DNA of 64,000 nucleotides, taken from Bacillus sp. DTU_2020_1000418_1_SI_GHA_SEK_038 (GTDB taxonomy: Bacteria > Bacillota > Bacilli > Bacillales > Cytobacillaceae). The DNA is taken from contig NZ_CP135435.1 in assembly GCF_032341175.1 (NCBI RefSeq), positions 992,001 through 1,056,000 of the forward strand. The letters are read 5' to 3'. Position numbers and translations under genes: made by a program. The notes beneath the pieces are model-generated. The model was not told the DNA's origin. It did no database searches and saw nothing but the letters and a program-made list of their open reading frames with translations. Below, piece after piece: positions 25,517 to 33,086 of the stretch (within the stretch, counting starts at the first letter, position 1; each line of letters starts with the position of its first letter).

Positions 25517-26098
25517 ATGAAGAAAGTAATGAAAGGATTAAGTAATGCAATTACGGTACTACTGTTTTTACTAGTAATATTGATGGCTGTTTTAGTAATT
25601 TCCTCTAAAGCTTCAGGAGGAGAGCCACAAATATTAGGATACCAGCTGAAAAATGTACTATCAGGATCAATGGAACCGACTTTTAAAACTGGTTCAATCA
25701 TCGCTGTTAAACCTGCTGGAGATAAAACTAGATTCCAAAAGAATGATGTCATCACATACATGGAAGATGAACAAAAAATCGTTACTCATAGAGTCATTGA
25801 TGTTGTAAAAAGAGGCGACCATGTAATGTATCAAACTAAAGGTGATAATAACGAACATCCAGATTCCAATCTCATTCTCTCAGAGAATGTAGTGGGTGAA
25901 TACACAGGATTTTCGATTCCATATATAGGTTATTTTATAGACTTTGCAAAATCAAAAGCTGGAACAGCAGCTCTACTAATTGGGCCGGGAGTTTTATTAC
26001 TCCTATATTCTGCAATATCAATATTTAAGGCTCTGAAAGAAATAGAGCATGCAACAAAGAGAAGAGATGAAAACCAGGGACCAGAAAAAACTGCTTAA
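25517..26098 (+). CDS. sipW: Signal peptidase I SipW (ER type)
   Basis: A 193-residue membrane protease with spans near both ends. Catalytic Ser51 lies in LSGSMEPTF and His91 in VTHRVIDV; the His in place of the bacterial Lys defines the ER/SipW type. GDNNEHPD (Asp110, Asp116) completes the site. SipW cleaves the signal peptides of TasA-family matrix proteins, two of which are encoded directly downstream. ATG at 25517 has AAGGGG 7 bases upstream; GTG at 25508 overlaps that site. First gene of the matrix operon. Confidence 0.93.
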   Translation: MKKVMKGLSNAITVLLFLLVILMAVLVISSKASGGEPQILGYQLKNVLSGSMEPTFKTGSIIAVKPAGDKTRFQKNDVITYMEDEQKIVTHRVIDVVKRGDHVMYQTKGDNNEHPDSNLILSENVVGEYTGFSIPYIGYFIDFAKSKAGTAALLIGPGVLLLLYSAISIFKALKEIEHATKRRDENQGPEKTA

Positions 26099-26191
26099 TT
26101 ATGGTTGTTCTCCTTATGAAAACATAAGGATTTCAATAAAAAAACTACATACCTCGTAAAAAAACGAGGGAGAAACCAAGGAGGAAGAAAA

Positions 26192-26839
26192 ATGTCAATC
26201 AAAAAGAAATTAGGTTTAGGAGTAGCATCAGCAGCACTAGGATTATCATTAATTGGTGGAGGAACTTGGGCAGCGTTTAACGATGTTGAAACAATGCAAA
26301 ATCGTGTGCAGGCGGGAGTACTAAATTTGGAGATTGGTAATAAAGTTACAGGTGAAATGAAGGTAAAGAAATTGATTCCTGGGGATACAATGACTAGAGA
26401 ATTCACTTTACAAAATCAAGGTAATCTAAATATTCCGGATGTTTGGTTAACAGTTGATCCTGCGGATGAAACAATTCCTGGCTTCTATGGTGAACTAGCA
26501 GTAACTATTCTTAATTCTGACAATCAAAACAAATTGGCAGGAATTACTCCAACAGGTGTACGTGATGACAACACGAAATATGTTTCTATGCAGGATTTAA
26601 TTGATTATGCAAATAATAATAAATTTGATATTTCTAGTGACAATTTAAATAACGGAGATAAAGACTTTGACGGTAGAGATGCAGATACAATTAAAATCAA
26701 AGTTGAATTTGTTGATAAGAAGGCAGATACCGACGGTGATGGTGAATATGATCAAAATAAGTACCAAAATGCGGTTGCCGAATTTAACTTCAACTTCGAA
26801 GCAGTACAAGAAGCTGGTTCTGAAAGAGCAAACAACTAA
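26192..26839 (+). CDS. tasA: TasA/CalY (camelysin) family biofilm fibre protein
   Basis: A 215-residue secreted protein. The SipW-type signal is MSIKKKLGLGVASAALGLSL and the mature form starts near AAFNDVETMQNRVQAG. The core KPGDT-like segment (KLIPGDTMTREFTLQNQGNLNIPDV) is the hallmark of TasA. Near the C-terminus DTDGDGEYD resembles a calcium-binding loop. It should polymerise into matrix fibres after SipW cleavage. An AAGGAGG site is present. A perfect palindrome follows the gene, so the next gene is probably expressed less. Confidence 0.92.
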   Translation: MSIKKKLGLGVASAALGLSLIGGGTWAAFNDVETMQNRVQAGVLNLEIGNKVTGEMKVKKLIPGDTMTREFTLQNQGNLNIPDVWLTVDPADETIPGFYGELAVTILNSDNQNKLAGITPTGVRDDNTKYVSMQDLIDYANNNKFDISSDNLNNGDKDFDGRDADTIKIKVEFVDKKADTDGDGEYDQNKYQNAVAEFNFNFEAVQEAGSERANN

Positions 26840-26849
26840 TAAAGGAATG

Positions 26850-26875
26850 AAAGGTGGGTTAATTAACCCACCTTT
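26850..26875 (+). terminator. Perfect 26-bp palindrome between the two tasA genes
   Basis: AAAGGTGGGTTAA is followed at once by its exact complement, ending in CCTTT and then CTATA. It can form a strong hairpin with only a modest T run, so it is likely a partial terminator setting the ratio of the two TasA proteins. Confidence 0.75.
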
Positions 26876-26929
26876 CTATATCTTGAATTTTCTTTATTAA
26901 AAAATTAATAGGAAGAAATGGTGAGTCAA

Positions 26930-27826
26930 ATGACTATTAAAAAGAAATTAACTCTAGGCATTGCTAGTGCTGCTCTAGGACTTTCATTAGTAGGCGGAGG
27001 AACCTTTGCGGCATTTAATGATGTTGAGACAATGAACAATACCCTAAAATCAGGTGTTCTAGATCTTAAAGTAGACCCTTCTGTAATATTTAATGTTTCA
27101 AAATTAAAACCTGGTGACTATATGCTCCGTGATTTTAAAATTGAAAATATTGGAACATTAGACATTGAAAAAGTCCTCATGCATACTAGTATTGAAGTGA
27201 AGGATAGAGAAGGCAATATTGTTGATAGTGATTTTGCCTCACAATTTATAATTAATTTTTTAACTAGTGATCTGCAGCCTATCATAACACCTTGGGATAA
27301 TGTATCACTACAGGACCTTAAGGGACTAACAGATAACGGAAAATCTCCAGATATTACAACATATTTAAAACAAGGGTTAATTGTACCGTTAAAGCCTGAT
27401 TTACCGGTAGGAGATACTGATCATATAGTTGTGATGATAACATTTAAAAATGATGATAAGAAAGATAATGAGACAGGTTTATATTTTCAAAATGAATATC
27501 AAGGTTTAGATATGAAACTAACTCTTAATTTAGAAGCAACACAATACTCAGGGACAGAAAGGGAAAATAATTACCAATCACAAGAAACTCCAGATGCGAT
27601 TACAATTACCGAGGTAAAAATAATAAAAAATGAATGGAAATGGCAAAATGAAAAACAAGGCTATAAGCTAAGTGCTCAAGTTGAATTTTCGTTCAGTGAT
27701 GGAAATACAATTAAATCAAATACTGCAAATATAAATAATGCAAATCCAGCTGGGGAAAGTATTACCTTTACACAAAAGTATAAGAATAATGATTATTCTA
27801 TTACTTTAGACATACCTTTTAATTAA
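26930..27826 (+). CDS. TasA-family protein with C-terminal extension
   Basis: A 298-residue secreted protein. Residues 1-205 parallel the upstream TasA (MTIKKKLTLGIASAALGLSL signal; AAFNDVETMNNTLKSGVLDL; KLKPGDYMLRDFKIENIGTLDIEKV). From about residue 210 it has an extra 85-residue segment rich in beta-strand pattern (ITITEVKIIKNEWKW ... YSITLDIPFN) that the first TasA lacks. No wall-sorting signal. ATG at 26930 matches the start of its paralogue; an ATG 12 bases earlier is also possible. It may be a fibre cap or branch, as the minor TasA-like proteins of other Bacillus are thought to be. Confidence 0.85.
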   Translation: MTIKKKLTLGIASAALGLSLVGGGTFAAFNDVETMNNTLKSGVLDLKVDPSVIFNVSKLKPGDYMLRDFKIENIGTLDIEKVLMHTSIEVKDREGNIVDSDFASQFIINFLTSDLQPIITPWDNVSLQDLKGLTDNGKSPDITTYLKQGLIVPLKPDLPVGDTDHIVVMITFKNDDKKDNETGLYFQNEYQGLDMKLTLNLEATQYSGTERENNYQSQETPDAITITEVKIIKNEWKWQNEKQGYKLSAQVEFSFSDGNTIKSNTANINNANPAGESITFTQKYKNNDYSITLDIPFN

Positions 27827-27914
27827 AAGTAAAAAAACATCGAAAAGGTTATTCCCTCATCTCTATATTTATTGACACACATTCTTTTCTTTTTAAGGAA
27901 AGAAAGGAGTTCCT

Positions 27915-28784
27915 ATGAGATTACAGTTATTAATCATTACATTTATATGTGCCTATGTAGTATTATTCCTTAAACCCATTAATATTCAAGCAAGTACCAA
28001 CCAACAACCTAATATTGAAACAAAACCTAGTAACTATTTATTCGATGTGAAAAATATGTCACCTGGGGATTGGGCGACAAGGATTTTAACTATTCAAAAC
28101 CGTGGAGAAAGTGATTTTAACTATAATACAGAATCTTATTTCAAAGATGGTTCAAAGAAACTTTACAATGAATTTCTTTTAAAAGTATGGGATTCGGAGG
28201 AAGTTTTATATAGTGGCAAATTATCTGACTTCGATGGGTTTGAGCCTAGACATTTACCTTCAAAAAGCCAAGAGGATTTAAAGTTTGAAGTAACTTTCCC
28301 CTATGAACTAGGGAATGAATTTCAAGGTTTAGCTTTTGATTTTGAGTTAAGGTTTGTAATAGAAAAATCAGGTCAAAATCCAAATCCTGAACCTAATCCA
28401 AATCCAAATCCAAATCCAAATCCTGTTCCTGAGCCTAGTCCAGATCCTAATCCAAACCAAGATTCTGATTCAACCACTGTCACCGATCCAATAGATGATA
28501 ATGCTGCACCCCCTACTACCAGTCCTGAAACGAGGTCAGATCAAGGAAATGATCAAAATAATAATATAGAAAATCCTGCTACGGAAGAGGATACGGCTAT
28601 GCCGATACCTATACGTTCCATTCCTATTGAAGAATTGGATGCACCAATCGTAAAGGGACAAATCTTACCTTCAACAGCCACAAATATGTATAACTATTTA
28701 TTAATAGGGGTCATATTAATGACTGCAGGCGGTGGTTTTCTCCTATATCAAAAAAGACGTATAAGAGATAATCAAAGGCCTTGA
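27915..28784 (+). CDS. Wall-anchored TasA-like protein with LPSTA sorting signal
   Basis: A 289-residue precursor. It has a signal peptide (LLIITFICAYVVLFL), then a TasA-like beta domain (FDVKNMSPGDWATRILTIQNRG, parallel to TasA's PGDTMTREFTLQNQG), an Asn-Pro/Glu-Pro repeat (about residues 155-180) typical of wall-spanning segments, an acidic linker, and a C-terminal sorting signal: LPSTA at 251-255, a hydrophobic span and RR. LPxTA fits the class D sortase encoded at 23.5-24.1 kb. It could tie TasA fibres to peptidoglycan, a job done by TapA in B. subtilis, which is not found here. The role is inferred. Confidence 0.85.
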   Translation: MRLQLLIITFICAYVVLFLKPINIQASTNQQPNIETKPSNYLFDVKNMSPGDWATRILTIQNRGESDFNYNTESYFKDGSKKLYNEFLLKVWDSEEVLYSGKLSDFDGFEPRHLPSKSQEDLKFEVTFPYELGNEFQGLAFDFELRFVIEKSGQNPNPEPNPNPNPNPNPVPEPSPDPNPNQDSDSTTVTDPIDDNAAPPTTSPETRSDQGNDQNNNIENPATEEDTAMPIPIRSIPIEELDAPIVKGQILPSTATNMYNYLLIGVILMTAGGGFLLYQKRRIRDNQRP

Positions 28785-28811
28785 TTGGAAATAATGCGAT
28801 CAAGGCCCTTT
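28777..28811 (+). terminator. Terminator after LPSTA-protein gene
   Basis: GGCCTTGAT (28777-28785) and ATCAAGGCC (28799-28807) pair around 13 bases, then CTTTTATT. The stem includes the stop codon. Confidence 0.85.
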
Positions 28812-28842
28812 TATTACTAGTATTGGTCGGGAATGATAATAA

Positions 28843-29151
28843 GTGAACAACGATTTAAAAAAGATCTTTCTTTATTTAGCTTTACTGAATTTGTACGATG
28901 GTTTAGTCACATTTTTCGGTATTCAGTTTTCTTTAATTGAGGAAAGTAATCCCATCATGAATGCCCTTTACCAAAAAAATCCGTTCTATTTTCTAGGTTT
29001 TAAAGTTATTCTATCAGCTGCTCTATGTATATTCCTTTTTATTAAAAAACTTCCTCAAAAAAAAATTGTACATCATTTAGCCCTAGCAGCCACTGGTATA
29101 TATACGGTTGTCTTTGTAATTCATGCCATTTGGATCATAACCCTCATATAA
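28843..29151 (+). CDS. DUF5658-type small membrane protein
   Basis: A 102-residue protein with three hydrophobic spans. NLYDGLVTFFGI and ESNPIMNALY match the short membrane family DUF5658. A GTG start with a weak GGGAA site. Its own terminator-bounded position between the matrix operon and the second sinI suggests separate expression. No function is known to me. Confidence 0.7.
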   Translation: MNNDLKKIFLYLALLNLYDGLVTFFGIQFSLIEESNPIMNALYQKNPFYFLGFKVILSAALCIFLFIKKLPQKKIVHHLALAATGIYTVVFVIHAIWIITLI

Positions 29152-29369
29152 ATGATTTAAAAGAATTTCGACTATATTTAACACGATTATGTTAGAAACT
29201 AGTTAATAATAGACTTTTTTTCTAGGATTAATTAGAGTCTAACGGTGAATATGTAAAAAATGTGGTAATTTGTAGAAAAAAGAGTAAAAAATTATTTGAA
29301 AATTGACAAAATATAACACATTTATCAACAGCCTATCCATTACAATAAAATTAGACGATATTTTACCTA

Positions 29370-29500
29370 TGAGATAAGCTTCAGAAAAAGGCAAACCTAT
29401 TGAAAGATAGGGACGCAAAGTCACAGGTCTAAAGTATGAATGAAGTGTTCTTTTTTAAGATTTGCTGCATAAACTCATTATAGCAGGCAGCTCATAGAAA
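29370..29500 (+). promoter_or_regulatory. Cyclic di-GMP-I (GEMM) riboswitch upstream of sinI copy 2
   Basis: The conserved core is clear: GGCAAACC, stem TAT-TGAAAGA-TA with its GAAA tetraloop, then GGGACGCAAAG and GGTCTAAAG (29390-29434). The following P3-like helix is formed by TATGA and TCATA around AGCAGGCAGC near 29483-29492. This is the layout of class I c-di-GMP aptamers. Downstream, AGGCA...TGCCT (29501-29534) makes a strong stem and AATACG/CGTATT a second one just before the GGGGGG ribosome site. Whether it switches by termination or by hiding the ribosome site cannot be settled by eye. A SinR-box match GTTCTTT lies inside at 29447. Confidence 0.83.
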
Positions 29501-29565
29501 AGGCAGATTCCATACCAAGATGGCTGGATTGCCTGGAATACGATTCGTATTTTGGGGGGAAGAGT

Positions 29566-29718
29566 GTGGGGAAAACAAGAGTCCAACTGGAATTACTAGA
29601 CAGTGAGTGGATGGAGTTAATTGTAAAGGCGAAGCAAATGGGGATTGAGAAAGAGGAAATTAGGGAGTTCTTATTAAAAAATGGGGTAAAAAAGCTAGCT
29701 TGGAAAGTGGCTGAATAG
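29566..29718 (+). CDS. sinI: SinI-type antirepressor, copy 2
   Basis: A 50-residue protein starting at GTG: MGKTRVQLELLDSEWMELIV, then KAKQMGIEKEEIREFLLKNG. It keeps the SinI hook LDSEWxELIxxAKxxGIxxEEIREFL and is close to B. subtilis SinI as remembered. GGGGGGAAG precedes the start by 5 bases. The gene lies behind a c-di-GMP-I riboswitch and converges with the second sinR. It is the more canonical of the two SinI proteins here. Confidence 0.88.
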   Translation: MGKTRVQLELLDSEWMELIVKAKQMGIEKEEIREFLLKNGVKKLAWKVAE

Positions 29719-29819
29719 AGATAATAGAACAGAAAGCTAAGTGTTTCTTAAAGGACTGCCGTTCTTTATAGGAATGCTTTTTATTTTGCAAAGGGAGATT
29801 AGTGATTGTTGTTGATTTT

Positions 29820-29887
29820 GCCATATGTGTGCATGTGAACGGGTTTTATTCGGGATGAATAACTTAGAGAACATGTGCGCATATGGC
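29820..29887. repeat. Long imperfect inverted repeat between sinI and sinR copy 2
   Basis: GCCATATGTGTGCATGT (29820-29836) and ACATGTGCGCATATGGC (29871-29887) are inverted with 14 of 17 positions pairing and a 34-base loop. It lies between convergent genes, before the sinR terminator. Not recognised as any known element. Confidence 0.6.
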
Positions 29888-29909
29888 GGTTTGACAAGGA
29901 ACCCATTGC

Positions 29910-29962
29910 AAAAAAGACGCAGAAGCTCATAGCTTACCTACCTTGCTTCTGCATCTTTTTAG
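29910..29962. terminator. Terminator of sinR copy 2
   Basis: AAAAAGACGCAGAAGC and GCTTCTGCATCTTTTT pair with one mismatch around a 19-base loop. It works best for the minus-strand sinR and may also end sinI transcripts. Confidence 0.85.
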
Positions 29963-29977
29963 AAATAGCCAATGTAT

Positions 29978-30301
29978 CTATTTATTCTGATCAATTCTCC
30001 ATTTATTAAATTCGAGAAATTCCCGGAATTGTTCTTTCGAAACACCTGAATTCATCGCTTCTTGAACGATATCGACCCAATCCGAATCCAATTCATCTGT
30101 ATTCGGCTGTTCATGAATTAAATGATCAACCGGAACATGAAGGACAGCTGCGATTTTTTCAAGAAATTGTATGGAAGGATTGGTTTGCAGGTTTCTTTCT
30201 AGTGAACTTAAGTAAGACTTGGCCACACCAGCTTGTTCGGCAAGCTCGGATAACGACATTTTCTTTTCTTTACGAAGTAATTTTACGCGATCACCGATCA
30301 T
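29978..30301 (-). CDS. sinR: SinR-type biofilm master repressor, copy 2
   Basis: A 107-residue protein with an N-terminal XRE HTH (MSLSELAEQAGVAKSYLSSLERNLQTNP) and a C-terminal interaction domain (LDSDWVDIVQEAMNSGVSKEQFREFLEFNKW), very like canonical SinR. It should repress matrix genes and be titrated by SinI. It converges with the second sinI rather than following it. With copy 1 at 24.1 kb it brackets the sipW-tasA island. GTTC-rich sequences (GTTCAAT, GTTCCAT, AAGAAC) lie in its upstream region, consistent with autoregulation. Confidence 0.92.
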   Translation of the reverse strand: MIGDRVKLLRKEKKMSLSELAEQAGVAKSYLSSLERNLQTNPSIQFLEKIAAVLHVPVDHLIHEQPNTDELDSDWVDIVQEAMNSGVSKEQFREFLEFNKWRIDQNK

Positions 30302-30466
30302 CCAATCTCACACACCTTATCATCGAATATATAAAATCATCATAACAAAAATAGTTCAATAGTTCCATATTAAGAACAATATGTTCAAAAAATATACTAA
30401 CATCTTATCATAATATTCGAATAAGTATTTATTTTTTTGTCCTTAATTTTAATAAGAATAAAGAAA

Positions 30467-30510
30467 AAACAAAAAGTGCTCAAATTACTTTGATAGAGCA
30501 CTTTTTGTTT
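30467..30510 (-). terminator. Terminator overlapping the end of mnmH
   Basis: AAACAAAAAGTGCTC (30467-30481) and GAGCACTTTTTGTTT (30496-30510) are exact complements. On the minus strand a T-rich tail follows. The stem uses the last codons of mnmH. Confidence 0.88.
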
Positions 30511-31543
30511 CCAATAACTTCAAAATCTCTTCGACTGCTTTCTCCGTATTTTCAGCTTCAATATGATGAAACGCTCCCACATAATCTAGTTGCTTATGGG
30601 AATACCGAGGATCGTAATATTCTTCTAGCAGAACTTGAATGATCAATTTATAGTTTTTATTTCTTGCTGCCTCATTTAAAGCGGCTATAATGTCTGAATC
30701 CTTTATTCGTTTAAAAATATATTTTAACCGTTCCATAACTTTATCATGAAACCACTGTTCATGCTGATAAGGCTCTACATACTCTCGATAAATCCGCTCG
30801 ATACGAGAGGATAATGACGCTTGAAGGTTAATATTAAAGCCTTGATGTTTTATTGCCAGCAATTCATCAGGCTGAACCACCTTGCCAATCCGTTTACTTT
30901 CGGCCTCTACTAGGAAAAATGGGGAGTCCTTTACTTCCCATAAGGTTTGAAAGAGAAGGGAGTCAAAAGTTTTTTGATTATGTCCTTCGAATAAACCAAA
31001 CGATCCAAAGATGGAGCCACGATGGCGGGCGAGTGCTTCTAAATTAATGACAGGCATGCCTTTTTCCTTTAATTTTTCCAATACTTCGGTTTTGCCTACA
31101 CCTGTCATGCCGTGTATGGATATGGCTCGAGAAGGGATTAGCCCAGGTATTTCTTCAAGTATAAATTGCCGGTAGGCCCGATATCCCCCAGCCAATCGAT
31201 GAATGGATATTCCTGCAAATGATAGAAAGGTAGCAACCGATTGACTGCGCATTCCGCCTCTCCAGCAATAAATAACAGGATGCTTGCCTTCTTCCCGAAT
31301 GCCCTTGATCTGCCCCAATATGGAAGGGAGCTTTGGAGAAACGACTTCCATCGCTCGCCACTTTGCCATATCTGACCCTTCCTGTTTATAAATAGTTCCG
31401 ATCATCGCTCGTTCTTCATTCGTAAATAAAGGGACATTGACTGCCCCGGGAATTTTGAATTCGTCATATTCGCCAGGTGATCTCACATCAATTGGAACAG
31501 CATTCTTTAACGCAAGTAGCTGTTCGACACTGATTTCTTTCAT
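30485..31543 (-). CDS. mnmH: tRNA 2-selenouridine synthase
   Basis: A 352-residue protein: an N-terminal rhodanese domain with the active Cys in VIYCWRGGMRSQS, and a C-terminal P-loop domain (GMTGVGKTEVLEKL). MnmH/SelU converts 2-thiouridine at the tRNA wobble position to 2-selenouridine through a geranylated intermediate. ATG at 31543 is favoured by GGAGG 8 bases upstream; 15 extra residues are possible from an upstream start. No selenophosphate synthase gene is in the window. Confidence 0.93.
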   Translation of the reverse strand: MKEISVEQLLALKNAVPIDVRSPGEYDEFKIPGAVNVPLFTNEERAMIGTIYKQEGSDMAKWRAMEVVSPKLPSILGQIKGIREEGKHPVIYCWRGGMRSQSVATFLSFAGISIHRLAGGYRAYRQFILEEIPGLIPSRAISIHGMTGVGKTEVLEKLKEKGMPVINLEALARHRGSIFGSFGLFEGHNQKTFDSLLFQTLWEVKDSPFFLVEAESKRIGKVVQPDELLAIKHQGFNINLQASLSSRIERIYREYVEPYQHEQWFHDKVMERLKYIFKRIKDSDIIAALNEAARNKNYKLIIQVLLEEYYDPRYSHKQLDYVGAFHHIEAENTEKAVEEILKLLETKSALSK

Positions 31544-31663
31544 TTTGATTTCCTCCGAGTCTGCATCTGTTAAAAATATTTTATCCATTAATTTGCAAAA
31601 TGAAAAGGCGTTGATTGATTTTACAAAAAATAAAAGCAGCCTTCATACCGGCTGCTTTAGCAA

Positions 31664-31891
31664 TTACTTATTTTTTCTTAAATTCCCAAGCTCCTCTGCC
31701 AAAGCTTGCATTTCGTTGGGACTAAAGCTGTTCTTTTTCATGACGAGATCATAGATATCCTTTAATTCCTCATACATTTCCTCGTCAAAATGGGAAGGTT
31801 TAATTGCTCCAAAGTTTAAAACCTTTAGTTTTTCTTTAATTTTTTCAATCATGTATTCCACATTTTCTACTGATTTCTGTGCTAAATCCAC
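31664..31891 (-). CDS. yfkK: DUF1128 family protein
   Basis: A 75-residue helical protein ([20 protein letters not shown] ... [31 protein letters not shown]), matching the YfkK/DUF1128 family. GTG at 31891 follows AGAGGAGG by 8 bases; the longer frame from 31933 lacks a site. It is divergent from yfkJ, as in B. subtilis as I recall. Function unknown. Confidence 0.85.
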   Translation of the reverse strand: MDLAQKSVENVEYMIEKIKEKLKVLNFGAIKPSHFDEEMYEELKDIYDLVMKKNSFSPNEMQALAEELGNLRKNK

Positions 31892-32218
31892 CCGAATTCC
31901 TCCTCTAAAAAATCTATCCGCCAACTCCATCAAGTATTCTCATCTTTCCATGTTATGAATTAAAAGTCAACCATAATTGGCATCTTAATTCAAGCTAGCT
32001 TTCCATAAGTGTTTGCATATTGCCCGCGGAGGTGAAAAAGAGCTGCTCACGGTAAAAGAGAAGGGGTTTCATTTCCCGTGAAGAGGTTTCATACCTGCGA
32101 AGAGTAAAAAAAGCTGTTACCGGTAAAAGCGAAGAGGCTCACTGAGCACTTCTCTGACATATATAGTTGCGCAACGACAAAATATGAAAGAAAATGTTGT
32201 CAAGGAGGGTATCACAAG
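31892..32218. other. Intergenic region with degenerate repeat
   Basis: Between divergent yfkK and yfkJ. A diverged array lies at about 32030-32140: CGGTAAAAGAGAAGGGG (32050-32066) recurs as CGGTAAAAGCGAAGAGG (32121-32137), with related AGAGGTTTCAT pieces between. It looks like a worn member of the tandem-repeat class seen elsewhere in the window. AGGAGGG before yfkJ is its ribosome site. No gene seen. Confidence 0.5.
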
Positions 32219-32689
32219 ATGATTAACGTATTATTTGTTTGTTTAGGAAACATTTGCCGCTCGCCTATGGCGGAAGCAATGTTTCGTGATTTAGTAAAAA
32301 GGGAAGGGTTAGAACATACAATCCAAGTGGATTCAGCCGGGACTGGCGATTGGCATATTGGACAACCGCCGCATGAAGGGACAAGGAAGATCCTGAAAAA
32401 ATATAATATTTCTGCAGCGGGGCTGAAAGCGAGACAATTTCAGAAGAATGATTTTCAAGATTTCAATTACATCATCGCGATGGATGCTTCCAATGTGCAA
32501 AACATTGAAAAGCTGAGAAACCAAAACACTAATGCCCGTGTCATAAAGCTGCTAGACTTAGTTCAAGAGGCAACAGACAAAAATGTACCAGACCCCTATT
32601 TTACGGGGAACTTTGAAGAGGTGTACGAGCTTATCGGAAAAGGCTGTGAACAATTGTTAAAAGAACTGCGTAAAGACCATAATATATAA
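32219..32689 (+). CDS. yfkJ: Low-molecular-weight protein-tyrosine phosphatase
   Basis: A 156-residue enzyme. The phosphate loop CLGNICRS (residues 8-15, nucleophile Cys8) and the general-acid loop DPYFTG are intact. YfkJ-type enzymes dephosphorylate protein tyrosine, and arginine phosphatase activity is known for the related YwlE. It heads the yfkJ-yfkI-yfkH run, genes 4-30 bases apart. Confidence 0.93.
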   Translation: MINVLFVCLGNICRSPMAEAMFRDLVKREGLEHTIQVDSAGTGDWHIGQPPHEGTRKILKKYNISAAGLKARQFQKNDFQDFNYIIAMDASNVQNIEKLRNQNTNARVIKLLDLVQEATDKNVPDPYFTGNFEEVYELIGKGCEQLLKELRKDHNI

Positions 32690-32708
32690 GAAAGTGAGTG
32701 TGACTAGA

Positions 32709-33065
32709 ATGGGGAAGTCGTTATTTTGGAAAGGTGTGTTATACGGAGCTCTTGCAGGTGGTGCTTTAAGCCTGCTTGATCGGGATACCCGGGAGTCCGT
32801 TACAGCTAATTGCAAAAGAGCAACTAAAGAAATATCCTACTATGTAAAAAATCCGGGACAAGCAATAAGTCAGATTAAGGACATGTCTAATCAAATTCAA
32901 TCAACGTTTGAACAGGTTAGCTCAGAGGTTTCATTTATTATGGAGAAAGTGGATGAATTAAAGGAATCAACAACCGAGGTAGTGGAGCTAATGGAAGAGA
33001 CAAAGGAAGCTTTTTTTGAAAAGGATGAGGATGAGGATGAGGACAACAGTAAATTTGTGAATTAG
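32709..33065 (+). CDS. yfkI: YtxH-domain protein
   Basis: A 118-residue protein with one N-terminal hydrophobic span (LFWKGVLYGALAGGALSLL), a YtxH-type helical middle and an acidic tail (EKDEDEDEDN). ATG at 32709 is used, with AAAGTGAG about 9 bases upstream; the GTG at 32694 falls before that site. Membrane-linked, stress-associated relatives are known, but function is unclear. Sits between yfkJ and yfkH. Confidence 0.75.
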   Translation: MGKSLFWKGVLYGALAGGALSLLDRDTRESVTANCKRATKEISYYVKNPGQAISQIKDMSNQIQSTFEQVSSEVSFIMEKVDELKESTTEVVELMEETKEAFFEKDEDEDEDNSKFVN

Positions 33066-33086
33066 AACTACTTAAGAGGTGATGGG

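Noticed and set aside
23516..30301. Prophage or integrative element carrying the biofilm island
   Set aside because: No integrase, attachment repeats or phage genes; flanking genes are ordinary chromosomal genes.
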